A stretch of 64,000 nt of DNA. It comes from Gyrodactylus bullatarudis. Lineage: Eukaryota > Platyhelminthes > Monogenea > Gyrodactylidea > Gyrodactylidae. The stretch is from the NCBI GenBank assembly GCA_012064415.1, contig SSNU01000155.1, positions 186,001 to 250,000 of the forward strand, given 5' to 3'. Below, piece after piece: positions 33,261 through 46,547 of the stretch. Both the position numbers and the translations under genes were made by a program. The first letter of the stretch is position 1, and every line of letters begins with the position of its first letter. The notes beneath the pieces were generated by a model. It was given only the letters and a program-made list of their open reading frames with translations, made no database searches and had not been told where the DNA came from.

Positions 33261-35098
33261 CAATTTGGCATTTCGAGAAGAGAGAATTCGTAATCTATTT
33301 TTATAAGCTACTATATACCTCTACAAATATGCATATAACAGAATAAATAAATGTTTTAAATGCATTGCCCACCCTATTTACATTGTTCCATTGATCGATA
33401 TTGTATGTAGAAGATAATTCCTCTCTCTTGAATTTAAAAAAATACACGATACTGTATTATAGGGCATATAGTAATAATAATAATATGGTTCACACACATT
33501 TATATGTACGTCGTTCAGTTTTAGTCTCATTCACAATCTCCCTCCCCTAAGAAGAGATGAGTCATCTGTTGTAGTTTGAATTTGAGAGAGGTAAATAGCA
33601 CTCGTACATAGACATTTAGGATAGGGAGAATGCCTATGCCATGCCTAAGATGTATGCGCATTGTTCACCAACCAACTGTATGGAAACTTTTATGAGTGAT
33701 GATTCCAAAACTCTACAATGTACAAGCTAATGCCAACAGCATGATTATTCAGAGGGCAATTCCAGAGGAACAATCAAAGAGAAATAGAGGTAGATAAATG
33801 TTCTGGAATACACTGAATAAATACAAAGGGTACAGGAGGAATCCATACATGAATGTAAAATGTGTAATGTATGTGAATACCTTAATAATACCTTGTGTCT
33901 AAAATAATCTTTTTTATCATTTGAAATGAAAAACTATTAATTGTACAAGCAGAGTACTTGTATTTTTGATCTATACATGTGTGTACATTCATGGATAGAT
34001 TTCTCCAAAGTCTCTTTCTCTCTTGCTATTGTATTTGAATGGAATTAGTTCTGCCTTATGTGTTTGTAGTGAAGAGAATTTTTTAGTATGTACACTCTGC
34101 ACAATGTACACCCTTTTGGTGTGTAGAAGAGAGATAGATAGAGACTAAGCTATACTGCGTTGGAGTGTATAAATAAATACATAGAAATGTAATTTATGTT
34201 AGCCAATGAGAATTCTCCTTGTCATTCTTTTTATGACCCTAAAAACATGAGTGAACTGAATAAAAATATACTGATCTAAATAGATGGTGCTTTCTGATTG
34301 GTTGGAATAATTTCTAGTCAGATCGACTTGTATATAGTATATATGAAAGAGAAAAATATGCTAATCCTAACAAATTATTATCATCATTAATAATTACACT
34401 ATACGGATACTATTATTACGCGTCATTTCTAAATTTATCAAAGGATTTAATCCTTAGTCTAATGGAAATTCGCACTTGAAATTCACTCTATAAATACACC
34501 TTAATATCCAGACTAGACAGTTTATTGCGAGAATTTCCGTCTAGTGGAACTTCAAAACGTCAAAGAAGATTGCTCACTTTAGGACTCGGAGTCAACAGAA
34601 TTTGGAATTAAAAAACAAGAAAAAAGATTAACAACTTGTGTCTTAAAGAAGAAGAATATTAAGAACAAGTTCTACTCTTGCTACTACTGCACAAATCTCA
34701 GAATATACAGCATAAAACAACTGAATCAACACCTATACCTGACTTGAATTAAATTCTGTCTCTCTCTAATTATTCAGTCAAACTAATTCAGATAGAATCA
34801 CCTGTAATGATGATGACATTTAATGAGTGACACTCTCTATTGGTTAACACAAATAGCCGTATAAGTGATCAAAATAATAATAACATTGCTATGTCAGAAG
34901 TTCATTTGGATAAATTACTTGAAGAAGAAGAAACAGAAAATTGACTAGAATATAAATATATATCATTGGTGTAAAACATTGCTCAGATTACGACATAAAC
35001 AGCTCCAGTATTAGAATATTATCATAGGATTACCATATTAAATACAGAAACCTTATTAAGAAGAAACTAATCGTTATTCTCAGATCATCAAAGTAAAC
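33261..35098. other. Long non-coding region upstream of the Ski/Sno gene
   Basis: There are 1.84 kb between the RPAP1 stop and the Ski/Sno ATG. The first part has AATAAA words near 33345 (RPAP1 polyadenylation). The rest lacks ORFs, has an AAT microsatellite-like run near 33470, and contains many short tgta/taca words. Compared with the 0.1-0.3 kb spacers elsewhere, it is a natural place for promoter and 5' UTR regulatory sequence. Confidence 0.5.
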
Positions 35099-38000
35099 AT
35101 GATGGATAACAATATTTCGGCGACAATTGCTGCCCTCTACAGCAAGTTGGCTAACAATGGGCCACACTGTTTATCCGAATACCTACAGAAACTGCCCATT
35201 CTAGATACCCTATGTAATAATCCCAATGAAAAGATGTTAATTAATCAGATTTATCAGGTTCAACAGTTACTCAAGGGTAAGAAACCTGATTTTATGAGAT
35301 TACCCGATCCCTTACAGATGAATGAGCCTCAACCAAATGCAGAACCGTTCCTCAACTACCCATACATGCAAAATCAATCTTTTGGAAATCATCAGACAAA
35401 TCAAAGTTTCCCTTCCAACATGAATCCTGTCAATCCGGTTGATAGTATTTCTGGCATGTTAAAAGCACGTGAAATGAATCTTCAACCAAATATTAACATG
35501 AACAATCCAGTTAATGATGGATATCAAAGTTTTAAGATGAAACAATCACATCACAGTCAAAATTTCAATCAAACTCACCAGGAAACCACCAATTCACAGA
35601 CAATAAATAATCACAGTCATAGAAGTGGTGGTAGTTCCAGGAAGAATTCTGATAGCCAATATCCCAATGGAGGCCTGGTAAGCTCATTAATTGAAGGCTT
35701 TGTCATTGCTGGATTTAATGTTTGGGGAGAGAAGCGGATTTGTTTGCCTCATCTCTTACGATTTGTTCTCAACGATGTTGACATTGAACAAATTGGCTTG
35801 GCATGTAGTAAACTGAAGATAACCTGCTCAAAGTGTACTCCCGCTCAACTGCGAACTCTGCATACGGAAAAGGTTTTGCCCCGAGATGTTCAGGTTTGCG
35901 GCCTCATGCGTAAAAGTGATGCAGAGAGACTTGTGAAATATCTCAAGAGTCAGCGAACACCGATAAATGAAAATTCAGATTTACAAATGACTGATAGTCG
36001 AATGATTTGCATAGATTCTGACGACGACTCAGAGGATGATTCCGACGAAGCTTGTACCTTCTGGTCTAACGATGAAAATTCAGCACTATCGAAGAGCTTT
36101 GAGAATGTATCCAGCTCTGATGAGATGGTCGACGTAGTCAGTGAAAAAAGAGCTCTCAATAAAAAGGAAATTCCTTCCAGACTGGAAGTTTTACATGAGT
36201 GTTTTGGAAAGCAACGCGGATATCTCCTACCCGACCTGTATAAGACACCAAATTCTCCGTGCATTGAGTGTAAAACATGCAAGAAACTGTTCAATCCAAT
36301 GCAATTTGTTGGACATACTCATGGATTATCCGAGGTCGATATGAACCATTGGGGTTTCGACAGTACCAACTGGCGATGCTACTTAAGAACTTATAGAAAC
36401 TCATCAAAAGATACAAACGTCGCGATACACAAGAATCGTTCCAAAATTCTCGAAGACTTTAAGGTCAAATTTCTCAAGGTGAGTCATCATTTCTTGGTTG
36501 GAGAGTTGAGAGAAATTAAATTATTTTCTTCTTTCAGCCCATAAATCTACCTAGTAAACTCTTGAATGCATTGAAAAAGTGCAAAGATGAATCTGGACAT
36601 GGGGAAAACATGAAATCAGAAAAGCATGCCCCTGAACAGGTTAAGGATAAGAATCCTGCTCTGATAACAAGAGTCTTGCCAAATCTCACCTTGCGAAGAA
36701 TTTGGGCCCCGAACGATGGCCAGATTTACATCTCCTCGCCAGAAAAAATCAAGTAAGTCAATATTTTTGTTATATATTTGTTAAAATTATTCTTTGTAAA
36801 TGTCAGAAATTGTCTGTGGTGGTGACTACAACTACAATTATTTTTACGATAATAACGTGCTGAAATTACATAGGATGGACTGTCTCAGTTAACCTGGATG
36901 ATGTCTGATAATTTCTTGTCTTGTCTATTCTTGCAGTTATCGCTAATTCTACTTCTATTGGATTATTATTATTATTAATCTATGGCAAAGAAAGAGAAAT
37001 TTCTAGAAAATCCATCATGTGCTTTCTTTTGTTGGTCTCGTGTTGTGAGACAAATCTATCCAACCAAAAAAAAATACTCTGATTTTAACTACACATTCTA
37101 TAGCAGGCTAATAGAGAAAAAGTCAAGTTATCCTTGAATTTTGTCATGCTTTCATGATCATCATGGCTACTCTATACATGGTACAATATATGTATATAGA
37201 GTTGTTGGATGAATGTTTCTAACTTTTAAGAGAATACACAATCAAACATGTATTCCAACAAGAATCTATGCCTGGCATGGAACAATAAACGAAATAAGTA
37301 GGGTTTTCATATTGTGTTTATCTTGTTGTCAAACTTATTGATTTTACTTATCATAGACCTGTTTTTTCTTTCTCAATCAATTGAGAATCAATCTAAAACT
37401 GCTCTTTAGTACACGAGGTTGATTTGCTCAACCTTTTTAGGAATTGTCAAATACAATAGTGTAAACAATATCAAAACATAAACACTTGGCATGACACAGG
37501 TGTCATTCCTGATGATGATACATAGCAATGTTGATAAATACTACTAGAAACCGATCTACCTTGAGAAAATAGACTAGTTCTGATTTTTTCCTCTCGCATG
37601 TATTACCTCGTGTGGAAGCTACAGTAGACAGTGGAAGCAGAAAAGCAAAGCATACAGAAGTAACATTTCCATGGAAATTTCTCTTTCGATCACATTTTTC
37701 TATCACATTTTTCCTCCCTTCGTCTGGAACAAGGGGAAATAAAGCAGACTATTCAGGCAATATTAACAGTAAAACTAAAGAATGCAAGAAAGAAATTACG
37801 TCAATTAGCAATAAAATCATGCCTGAGAAAAGAGAGGAATACAATTTTATTATGAGCGAGTAGGATTATCTCGTGTTTATTTGTTTTAATTTGATCTAGT
37901 CAGGGAAATGTGGGAATTTTTCTCCTTTCATCTCTCAACTAATTTGATTAAGTTCTTGCCTCGCATTTGAACATGGCCCAGACAAACAGTCCAGGTCAAT

Positions 38001-41000
38001 AAGAGAAATCTATTCACTTTCATCATTTCCGAGTTCATTTGAGTAGCAATGCTATGATTCAAACAATGCTGTTATTCTTATCCTATCGGGATTTGTCCTC
38101 TCTCTCTCTCTTATAAGAATTATTTCCCATTAGGGTGATCTCTTCTCTCTTTCATTCCACCAGAAGAGCTGGATGTTATGTTGGTTTTATTCTTACAAAC
38201 CACACCCTTGTGTTGTTGTGGTTAATCTTATTTTTCTAATAATTAGAATGTCTCCTTAAGGTCAACGACTACTCTCCAACTATCTCTCTTGTAGAATTTA
38301 TTGGCTTGGTGTACATCAGTGTATTCATCCAAAATATATAAAGAATAAATGAGTGTATGGTAAGATGGATTTTACTATGAATTTCACTCAAACTTTTTCT
38401 AAGGACAAATATGCTAATAAATGAATAAGCAAAAGATCTGAGTTTTTCAATTATTCTGCTTTGAGGAAATGAATAAAATCTATCTAACTTTGGTTCAATG
38501 TACACACACTTGAATATACTCGCAAGTACATAGAGATCTATGTACATGTGCATATAATATGTATACAGTATGTGTATGTATTTTGTCTAAAAGGAATTGT
38601 CTACGATATTCTTTCCACTCTACCCTTTCTCTTGTATACAACTTCTAGTCCTTCAACTACTACTGCTAAGGAGTAGTCTATTAATATTTCTTTTTCTTCG
38701 TTATTATGCTTTATGGTGTATGGAATGACACACACAGGCCTACTTGGATTGAAAAAAAGAGACGTTAAACTAACATTGAGAGAGAGAGAGAGAAAGAAAT
38801 TCTAAGTAAAGATCCAGTAAGAATAAAACTAAAAGATGCTATACAGAAGAGAGAAAAGAGTGTGTATAACCTTACGAGGTCATCCTCTAGAAATTTAGGG
38901 GCACGTAGCATAGTATACAGATAAAAATTACTACACTAAAGATTTCTTACTCTCTTCTGTTAATATTTTAAATAAGATAGAGAATTTAGATTTTGAAAAT
39001 CTGTCAGTCCACACATTTGAAGGAGAATATGTAGATAGAAAGGGAGGGTTTAACCAGCAACAAGCAATTGAGGGAATGGTTAGGGATTTCTGGTCTGTGC
39101 TTAAGGTCAACTTTTGAAATTTTCATTTTATTTTCATTTCTCTCTCCAACTGGTCTTATCTTAACTAGTGCTACGGCAGACTTTATAAAATTTGTAAGGT
39201 ATAATTGTGGCATTAATTCTTAAAAAAAAATAATAATTTGCATCAAGGCATAAGGTTCATTCCCTTCCGAAGATGAGGAAAATGTATTTCCTGATTTCGT
39301 TTGCATTTAAAAACTCCTCTGTCTTGCGTGGTGAATTACTGCTCAGTCACACTTTCGATTATAATCCATAGTCAAGCATGGAGCATAGTGAGATATCCAT
39401 TAAAAACACATTAAGATCTGTAAATGAAAATAAAATCCCAAACAAGATAATCTCTAATTGTAAGCAAAACGAATTTAAATAAGATCACACCAGAGACTAA
39501 GGGGGCAGTGTTGATAATGAATTCAATTACATGATCGTAAAGAAGCGAGCTCTTAATTAACCTATTATGTTACTCAAGTCTACATAATTATTTTATCTTT
39601 CAGCGAAAAGTCGATTCCGTCAAATTTACAGCATGGAACTCCGCTCCTGGAGAAATCGAATAGAGTTTGGAATTTAGAGTATGCTGCTAGCTTTGGAAAA
39701 TCCTTTGTACCAAATGTATCCCTGAAGGTATGTCCGGAAAATTGTAGGATACCCTTCAACAAGACTCGGTGTTATACAAAACCAGAGAATGTTGATAGTA
39801 AAGAAAGTCCTTGGTATTCTGGATCTGAGTCTCTTGCCTCCAGTTCAAATTCTCTCAATCGTTCACGCAACAATTCCGGTTCTAATCGTAAATCAAGGAA
39901 ATCCACTTCACCCGGTTCAAAATTAAAACTTGATCATCTCCAACGTCAAAGAACTCGAAGTCTTTCTCAGTCAAAGCTGACTATCTCGACAGAGAACACT
40001 GAGAGACACGAGGGATTAAGAAAGTGTCGAAGTCTCTGCTTTTTCGATACCAACTTGGATTCTGACGACTTCAAGTTATCTCCACATAGTTTGCCAAACT
40101 CTGATGAAAACCATAACACTATGATATCATTCTCAAATCAGACAAATGCACTGCTTATCAATAATAATAAAACCGAAAACCCGATTAGCAACAGTAGTAC
40201 AATTAAATTTCAAAAGGCCATGAATGCTGCCTTCCAGGCTCAGCGAATCGCCAAATCCTACAAGAGTTCCCTACTGTCAGGTGAGCAATTAATTTAGTTT
40301 ATTATATGGTTACCATCGCGTGATTATTAACAAGTAGATGATAGCTCTTATTCTAGGGTTCCTTGTCCTTATTTGAATCTTCTTCAAGTTAAGATCAGCA
40401 AAATTCCATCATTTAGAGAATTATTGATCCGATTCCTTTACTTCTTCTTCTTCTTGTTTTGATGAATCATCGGAGATACATCATCATCACTAAGGAATGA
40501 CTCGACAGTGGAAAGTAAATTTATTCTAAAGAAGAAGAAGCAGAGATGAATCACTTTCAAATCGCTATCACTCTGTATCTCTGTTGTTGGTGGAGTAATT
40601 TTTTCTCTTCATTTATTTATCTATCTGTTCGTATCTTCCATCATCATTAGAATGCAGCCGTATTTTCCATCTAAACAATACTGGGAGAGAGTGCAGGGAG
40701 GGGATATCAATGTTGATCCTCAATAATTCTACCCATATGTATTTGGATCAACCTATAGAATGAATTCTCCAATGATTCATCTCCCGCACTGTGCGTGGAA
40801 AAATAAAAGAAACCTTGCTCAGATCTCAGAATATTCAAATTACTTTGCTTCGAATAAAACTCGGCCATGACACAGATAAACACGTATAATTTTGTCCTTC
40901 TAAGGTCAGGAAAACCTAGAAACCTATACAGTACCTACAAAGTGTATTGTGTAGAGTGTGCATTTGAAAAATTTACAATCTGTACACTATCGGTTTGTAA

Positions 41001-44000
41001 TTTTTCATAGATTTCGGAATATTTTTTTTTAATTTTATTCATTTGTTATTCAGATGATGAGTTTGAATTTGAAAATTGTAAGTAGATTAATTCTTCATAA
41101 AAAATATAAATTTTATTCGCTTATTATTTTGACTTTATGTCTCTCTGTCTACTTTTTCTTGGGACTTTGATCTCTTATGAGAGCTAGTCTGAGTCGTGAA
41201 TCTCAAGAAAGAGATACATATCTAAATGCTTGATTGAACCCTCTAGCTTTAGTTGGTTTGGTTAACTTGATTTTTTACTTTTCATCGATTTTCAAGATAT
41301 AGATGCTGTCATTTCTAAGTTGACTGAACTAAGTCTTTTTTTTCTTAAATCATCGGGATAGATTTGTATGTCACATGTAAAAATCAATTCTAGACATTTT
41401 ATTTTATTCTCTCTTGAAGAGTTTTAACCTCTGTCATTTATGTTTCTTTTCTCTCGTTTGGTTCTTGGTTTTTAAGACTGTGTCTAATTTTTATTAGAGT
41501 TTAGATTTTTTTGTCTGCTGAAGAAACAAGAAATGGAGCCTACTCTTGCTGGGCTATGTGGACTCGTGTCGTTGCGGATACGAGTTGCACTATACATTTG
41601 AGCTAGTGATTTTGTGCTGATAACAAACTTTTCCAATTGATTAAATCTTTTATGAAGGGGATCCTTTTACTTGAACAGATTCCATATACAAATGCATGGA
41701 GAATCATTTCATCCAGATTATATACAACAACATAACTTACTTTATTTTATATGCTTACTTTAAAATAAATAAAAGGTTGACCTTAGGTGTAGACATTCTT
41801 AAGGATGAAATGAAATACGATGTAGATCAACTTGAACTTACCACCACCATTATTATTATTATTATAACCTTCTCTTATCAAGTTCATCGTTTCTATACAC
41901 TGTAATATATACTACAGATTGTAATACTGTATTAATACTAATAAGAATAATAACGTGTAGTACAGATGTAAAGAATTTTATGCCTATCTCAATTCTTGAA
42001 TATATTTTTGAATCTCGTACATGGTGGATCATGGTGGGGCTTTTCTGTTGGTGTGCTAGTACTGTGAGATGTGCAGTGCACTTGGATTGAATAAAATAGA
42101 AAGAGGCTGAAGGTTCCATTGCAACTCTAAACGATGATAATTACAATTATAATACTGTATAACATAATAAGTATATGTACAGTGTATATTTGTAGAATCT
42201 ATTCTAATAGAATCTATAAGAATACAATAAATGATGATGATGATTATGACAGATAAAATTCTGGATTTTAGACACACACAGTCCTTCTTTTACAGGCAGA
42301 TTTCTAAGAGAGAAAGAGAAAGACGGTGATGATTCCAAAATAATAATATTTAAATGCATTTCCTCTACATTACACACACAAAGAGACACGCAAATGCAAG
42401 GAGAGAGCTACAGTTTCTTGCTCGTTCTCTTAATAAAATCATCTTCTTCTTTTTCATCAAAAGTCTTCGAAACAAGCTGTATGTTAAGCTGTGTGTATAA
42501 CTGATCTGCAGAAAAGAAAGAAATAACAAAACGGGTAGGTGGGGTAGATATGGGAGATTCTATTGCTACAATATAGAACGATGAATAACTTTTTGGAGAA
42601 TGATGAGTCATCCCTTTCTAGCGTAAACAGTTTTCTGCGTACAACTGCCAGTAGGGGAATGAATGTACGCCTACGTAAGGGGATTCCTTTTCACAATCCC
42701 ATAAAATGATGGTAAAACTACATTATCGATTTGCCCTCCTCACATTCTGTACGTCTGTATGATGATGTTTTTTGGGCTATGCTTACAAGAATATCCTCAT
42801 TATAGGGTTATTCACCAAAATGAAAAAAAACAACTACTGTACTTCGTACCAGTAATAAAAGCAGTTAATAATGAGATCTTTGAAAGAGAGTCATTTAGAA
42901 TGTTTCTTCTCCCCTTATCTACTACGAGAAGAATAGAATCTAAAACAACATAGAAAAATAAGTAAAATGTATTAATCATTATATTAGGGAGTAAACCGGA
43001 ACATTTATGGGAGTTTCTGCTAGTTTCAACCTAGATCATTCTTTCTACATTCTATCCAAATCTGGAGTATATTGAACTTGAGAATTGAGGTGATATTGGC
43101 GGGGAAACCTCAAAAAGAATGACTGTATTCAATAAATTTTTATCTTAAACGATTAATGCACAATAAATTAATCTCTTTTTCATTCATTTTAGGTGAAAAT
43201 GACAAGAAAATTTGTAAAATATCAGATAGCATTTTTAAGAGTCAACATCACAGCTTATCCTCGCACATGCTCAGCTACGAAGCATTCTGGTCTCAAATAA
43301 ATATTTTCATCAATCAATTCTCCAGCCAGTGTTGTGGCCATGTGAATAAACTCGTGACAGATTTATCACTCACTGATTCCGCCAGTATATCACCGGTCCT
43401 TAAATCAATTCTGGAATGTAAATATCGTCTCCAAGAGAACATATTCGACATGCAAAAGACTTATCTTAGTCAAGTTCAACGACTCTGCATTGAAAACAAT
43501 GCCCTTAGAGAGGTAAGGTTAATTCTTTTAAAATTGAAATGCTTCTTAATTTTCCCCTCTCGACGTTTAGGCTTTGGATCATAGTCAAAAGTCCTATTCA
43601 CAACATGATCCGGTCCTAGCTCTCTCCTCGTATTCAAGAGGCTCCCAAGAAAAATCCAACTCTGTAAGTCGAACGAGAAAGTAGAAATCTCTTTAAAATA
43701 TGCATTAATTTCATTTTGTAGACATTTATTCCTCCATTGGTCCCCTCCTCCTTTTGATGTCTCTTTAATTTCTGCGTTCATTTTATATTAAATCGTAAAG
43801 AATACTAGATTTTCTCTATTCGGACTGACTTTGAGTAGTTCTTCTATATGTAGGAATTACTATCCTAGATTATCATGTTTCTAGACTTCTTGTGATCAAA
43901 CATAGAGGTAGAAATAAAGGATATTTCATCAAACTTAGACACATTTGTAATGATAGAAATTAATAATAATGATTTGGAGAAAGAAAGATAAACGCCCCCA

Positions 44001-45392
44001 CAAATTTCTCACAGAGTCTGGGAATCAAGAAGTGTATCAGTACGTATTATTATTATGAGGGACATAGCCTACTCTTCATAGCCTACTGTACTCGGTACAT
44101 ATATATATTGCGTGTACTACCTAACCATGTTCATCTACTTCATAATTCCTCTCTGGTTATTGTGGAATAAAGGAGGAGGCATGGAGAGTCTATTTCTTGA
44201 TATTTTACATGAATCTAAAGAGAGAATTTCCTAAAGTCTATCAGTTGAGGAGAAATTACTAATCAAATAACCAATTTCTACTCTGATTTTCAAGTCCGTT
44301 GAAAGGAAAGAATTCATTGTTTATGAATCAACTAGTCCGAGTCTTTTATGGTTGGCAGTCCTGTCTCTAACTTGTAAGCTTTTTAGTTCACTTAGTAGTA
44401 GCACAGTTCTCACCAATAAAAACAAGATAAATTTAATTGTCTTGAACTCGGGAAGATCAATTGGTTTACTATAGTTGATTTCTCTGGCCACTGTGAGACT
44501 CTGATGTTCACCAAGTTGGCAGAACCCTTTTTGCTCCATAAACGTGTAATCTTTGATTTTCGTCATCTTTGGAAGTAAATCCACTCTTTTTTTAATTTCT
44601 AAAGGACTGAGTTCCACATATTTGCTAGGCCCTTCTGAAACATTTCTCTCGTCTGTTACTACACTTGTAACGTTATAATCAAATAATACAGTACTAGTAT
44701 TTAATTGATAAGAATATTATTATTATTATACATTCCTAAATAAATATGATGTAATTGTCATCCTTGATTTGGATTCTTTTGACCTCGTTTAATTCCCCGA
44801 TCTCTTTTTCTCTCTTCCTCGCTATCCTGCTATCTCTCTTCAGCTACTCTCGAGTATTTCTCTTTTATTGCATTAGTTTTATTATTATTATTTTTCAAGT
44901 AATTTTACATTGTTTAATTTGTATTTCCCTTCGTCAGTGTATTGTAATCTTATTTTTGTACTGAAGAATAATTTGCATAATTTTTTACAATTGTTTTTTC
45001 TTCGACAGAAATTATCTACATACGTATTTATTATTTCTTCATTATCATTGTAAAAAGAGCAAGAAATTAAATCTAATGTTAACATTTCTGTTTTAGACGC
45101 GAGAGTTTGAAGCCGATTCTAGCGGGATTCAACAAATATTCTCCCAAGGTGAGCAATGCTTTTAGCATTTAATACTAATGTACTCAAAAATAATTTCCAC
45201 GTTTATACAACATTTTCTTTGGTTACAGAAAACTCTCCCTGTGGAAATACTGGAATTACCAACTCTACATCATCTCCAGCTAGCACAGATGATAATTCCC
45301 ACTTGAAAGTTCAAGTTATGGGCTCCTATGACTGTCTGATGCCCCCACATAAGAAGAGATACAAAATGTCCAACGATGTCACCTCATTTTAA
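35099..45392 (+). CDS. Ski/Sno family transcriptional co-regulator
   Basis: Ski/Sno proteins bind SMADs and repress TGF-beta/BMP target genes in the nucleus. Seven exons (35099-36478, 36538-36752, 39604-40280, 43193-43512, 43571-43663, 45097-45148 and 45229-45392) give 966 aa. The Dachshund-homology domain is at about 195-282, with GEKRICLPHLLRFVLND, ITCSKCTPAQLRTL and VCGLMRKSDAERL. The SAND-like SMAD4-binding domain is at about 361-430, with CIECKTCKKLFNPMQFVGHT and HWGFDSTNWRCYLRTY. A Ser-rich stretch follows and a helical segment (YRLQENIFDMQKTYLSQVQR) near 790. The C-terminus carries a basic HKKRYK signal-like cluster. Introns of 2.85 and 2.91 kb are far larger than any neighbour's. SKI/SNOO is favoured over the CORL/SKOR branch, moderately. 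Confidence 0.88.
36753..39603. other. Large intron 2 of the Ski/Sno gene
   Basis: This 2.85-kb intron contains no supported exon. It has CT-rich runs (38098-38115), a GA-dinucleotide run (38778-38794) and many short low-complexity tracts. Several of its ORFs are low-complexity shadows. Because introns elsewhere in the window are tens of nucleotides, retained length here suggests cis-regulatory content. Confidence 0.5.
38778..38794. repeat. GA dinucleotide microsatellite
   Basis: A run of gagaga repeats in the large Ski/Sno intron. Runs of this kind bind GAGA-type factors in insects, but nothing here shows that directly. Confidence 0.6.
40281..43192. other. Large intron 3 of the Ski/Sno gene
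   Basis: 2.91 kb, with no convincing exon. It contains a cttcttctt run near 40441, an att trinucleotide run near 41850-41866, and atg/gat repeats near 42233. Phase-1 splicing of the flanking exons (SSLLSG|ENDKK) is clean, so nothing is missing from the protein here. Confidence 0.5.
44321..44745 (-). CDS. Unidentified antisense ORF in a Ski/Sno intron
   Basis: The minus strand is open for about 140 codons here, reading through KYVELSPLEIKKRVDLLPKM, DYTFMEQKGFCQLGEHQSLT and REINYSKPIDLPEFKTIKF. It ends RTANHKRLGLVDS at the stop at 44321. Composition is protein-like rather than low-complexity, unlike the surrounding AT-rich intron. I see no family match and no obvious start. It could be an exon of a nested gene, a mobile-element remnant, or chance. 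Confidence 0.3.
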
Positions 45393-46468
45393 TTCAATAA
45401 AACAACAATCACAGATAATATTACACAACAAGCAATATTCGTCTTGATGATAATAAAATTTTGTGAAAATTTTATCCTCTCTACTTCATTCTAAAATACA
45501 TTTTAATCTAATAATTATGTATACAATACAATTAGTATTAAAATATAGAAGTGTAAAATAGAATGATGAAAAGATATGAACTTGACGTTTATCAGATGAT
45601 TATAATCAACCCAAGCAACCAAAACAACAACAGCAACCATATATACACTGTGTGTACTATGTATATTTGAACTTGTTCTACATTTTTATTTGTTATTATT
45701 ACTGTATTTTGTCGATAAAAAAACAACATGAATGGTAGAGTAGAAAAAGAAACCTAAAATTCATACACCTTGAAAATGGCATTGAATGCATGACAAACGA
45801 CCATTTCTGTACTAAATTTCAGACACATCAGACAACTTGATGGAACATTTTATTCCTAGACAAAAAAAACAACAACAACAAAGCGGTACATTGTAATATA
45901 TTTATAGCATCTAATATATATCTACACATTCAACATTTTTCTACAACAGAAAGACAAAAGGTGACAATTTCTATTAACAATTTTGGATTACATAATCTGT
46001 GATAAATATTTCCTATACATATTATAATTTATTGCATATTCATCTGTCAAATCAGTGAAGACACACACACACACCATTCGAATTTATAAATAATCTCATG
46101 ATCACATACTTTTTACTATGGAACATGTATGTATTATCATTACCATTTTATGTATTATTATTATATTGATAGCTATAGATAAAAAAATCATTTTCATCCA
46201 TTCATTATAAGTTGTTATTTTGGAATTACCCTGACTAATTGTCTACTACAGACAAACTGAGAAATTCGAGTATTAAAGAGCTAATATTTTCTTAGGGGGT
46301 TAAGTTGAGTTTACTACGTCAAGAAAAATGAAATTCTTATAATTAGACCCTAAACATTTGAGTAAAGATGGTAAAGAAACAGATTGTCACATTAAAAGAT
46401 AAGATTGAAAAAAAATCATGTATTTTTTTCGAAGTTATGTCTGGTTAGCAATGTATTCATTTAGACTA
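45393..46468 (+). other. Probable Ski/Sno 3' UTR and intergenic DNA
   Basis: About 1.1 kb without a gene after the Ski/Sno stop. It starts with AATAAAA at 45395-45401, contains runs of caacaacaaca (near 45870) and an AC microsatellite at 46061-46074, and ends at the duplicated target site of the retrotransposon. Confidence 0.45.
46061..46074. repeat. AC dinucleotide microsatellite
   Basis: A short acacac run in the region downstream of the Ski/Sno stop codon. No associated feature is visible. Confidence 0.6.
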
Positions 46469-46547
46469 ATTAAGTAATATACTTATAAGTAGTGATTCAG
46501 TAATAAAGAAAACTATGATAAATCAAATCAATTATGTTTTTGCTTTT
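46469..46547. repeat. 79-bp target-site duplication, left copy
   Basis: Identical base for base to 49141-49219, beginning attaagtaatatactt and ending gtttttgctttt. It borders the poly(A) side of the retrotransposon. Confidence 0.9.

Noticed and set aside
38269..38553. 94-codon minus-strand ORF in the Ski/Sno intron
   Set aside because: Composition is that of AT-rich non-coding DNA (Phe/Ile/Ser/Tyr-rich) and it lacks any conserved block.
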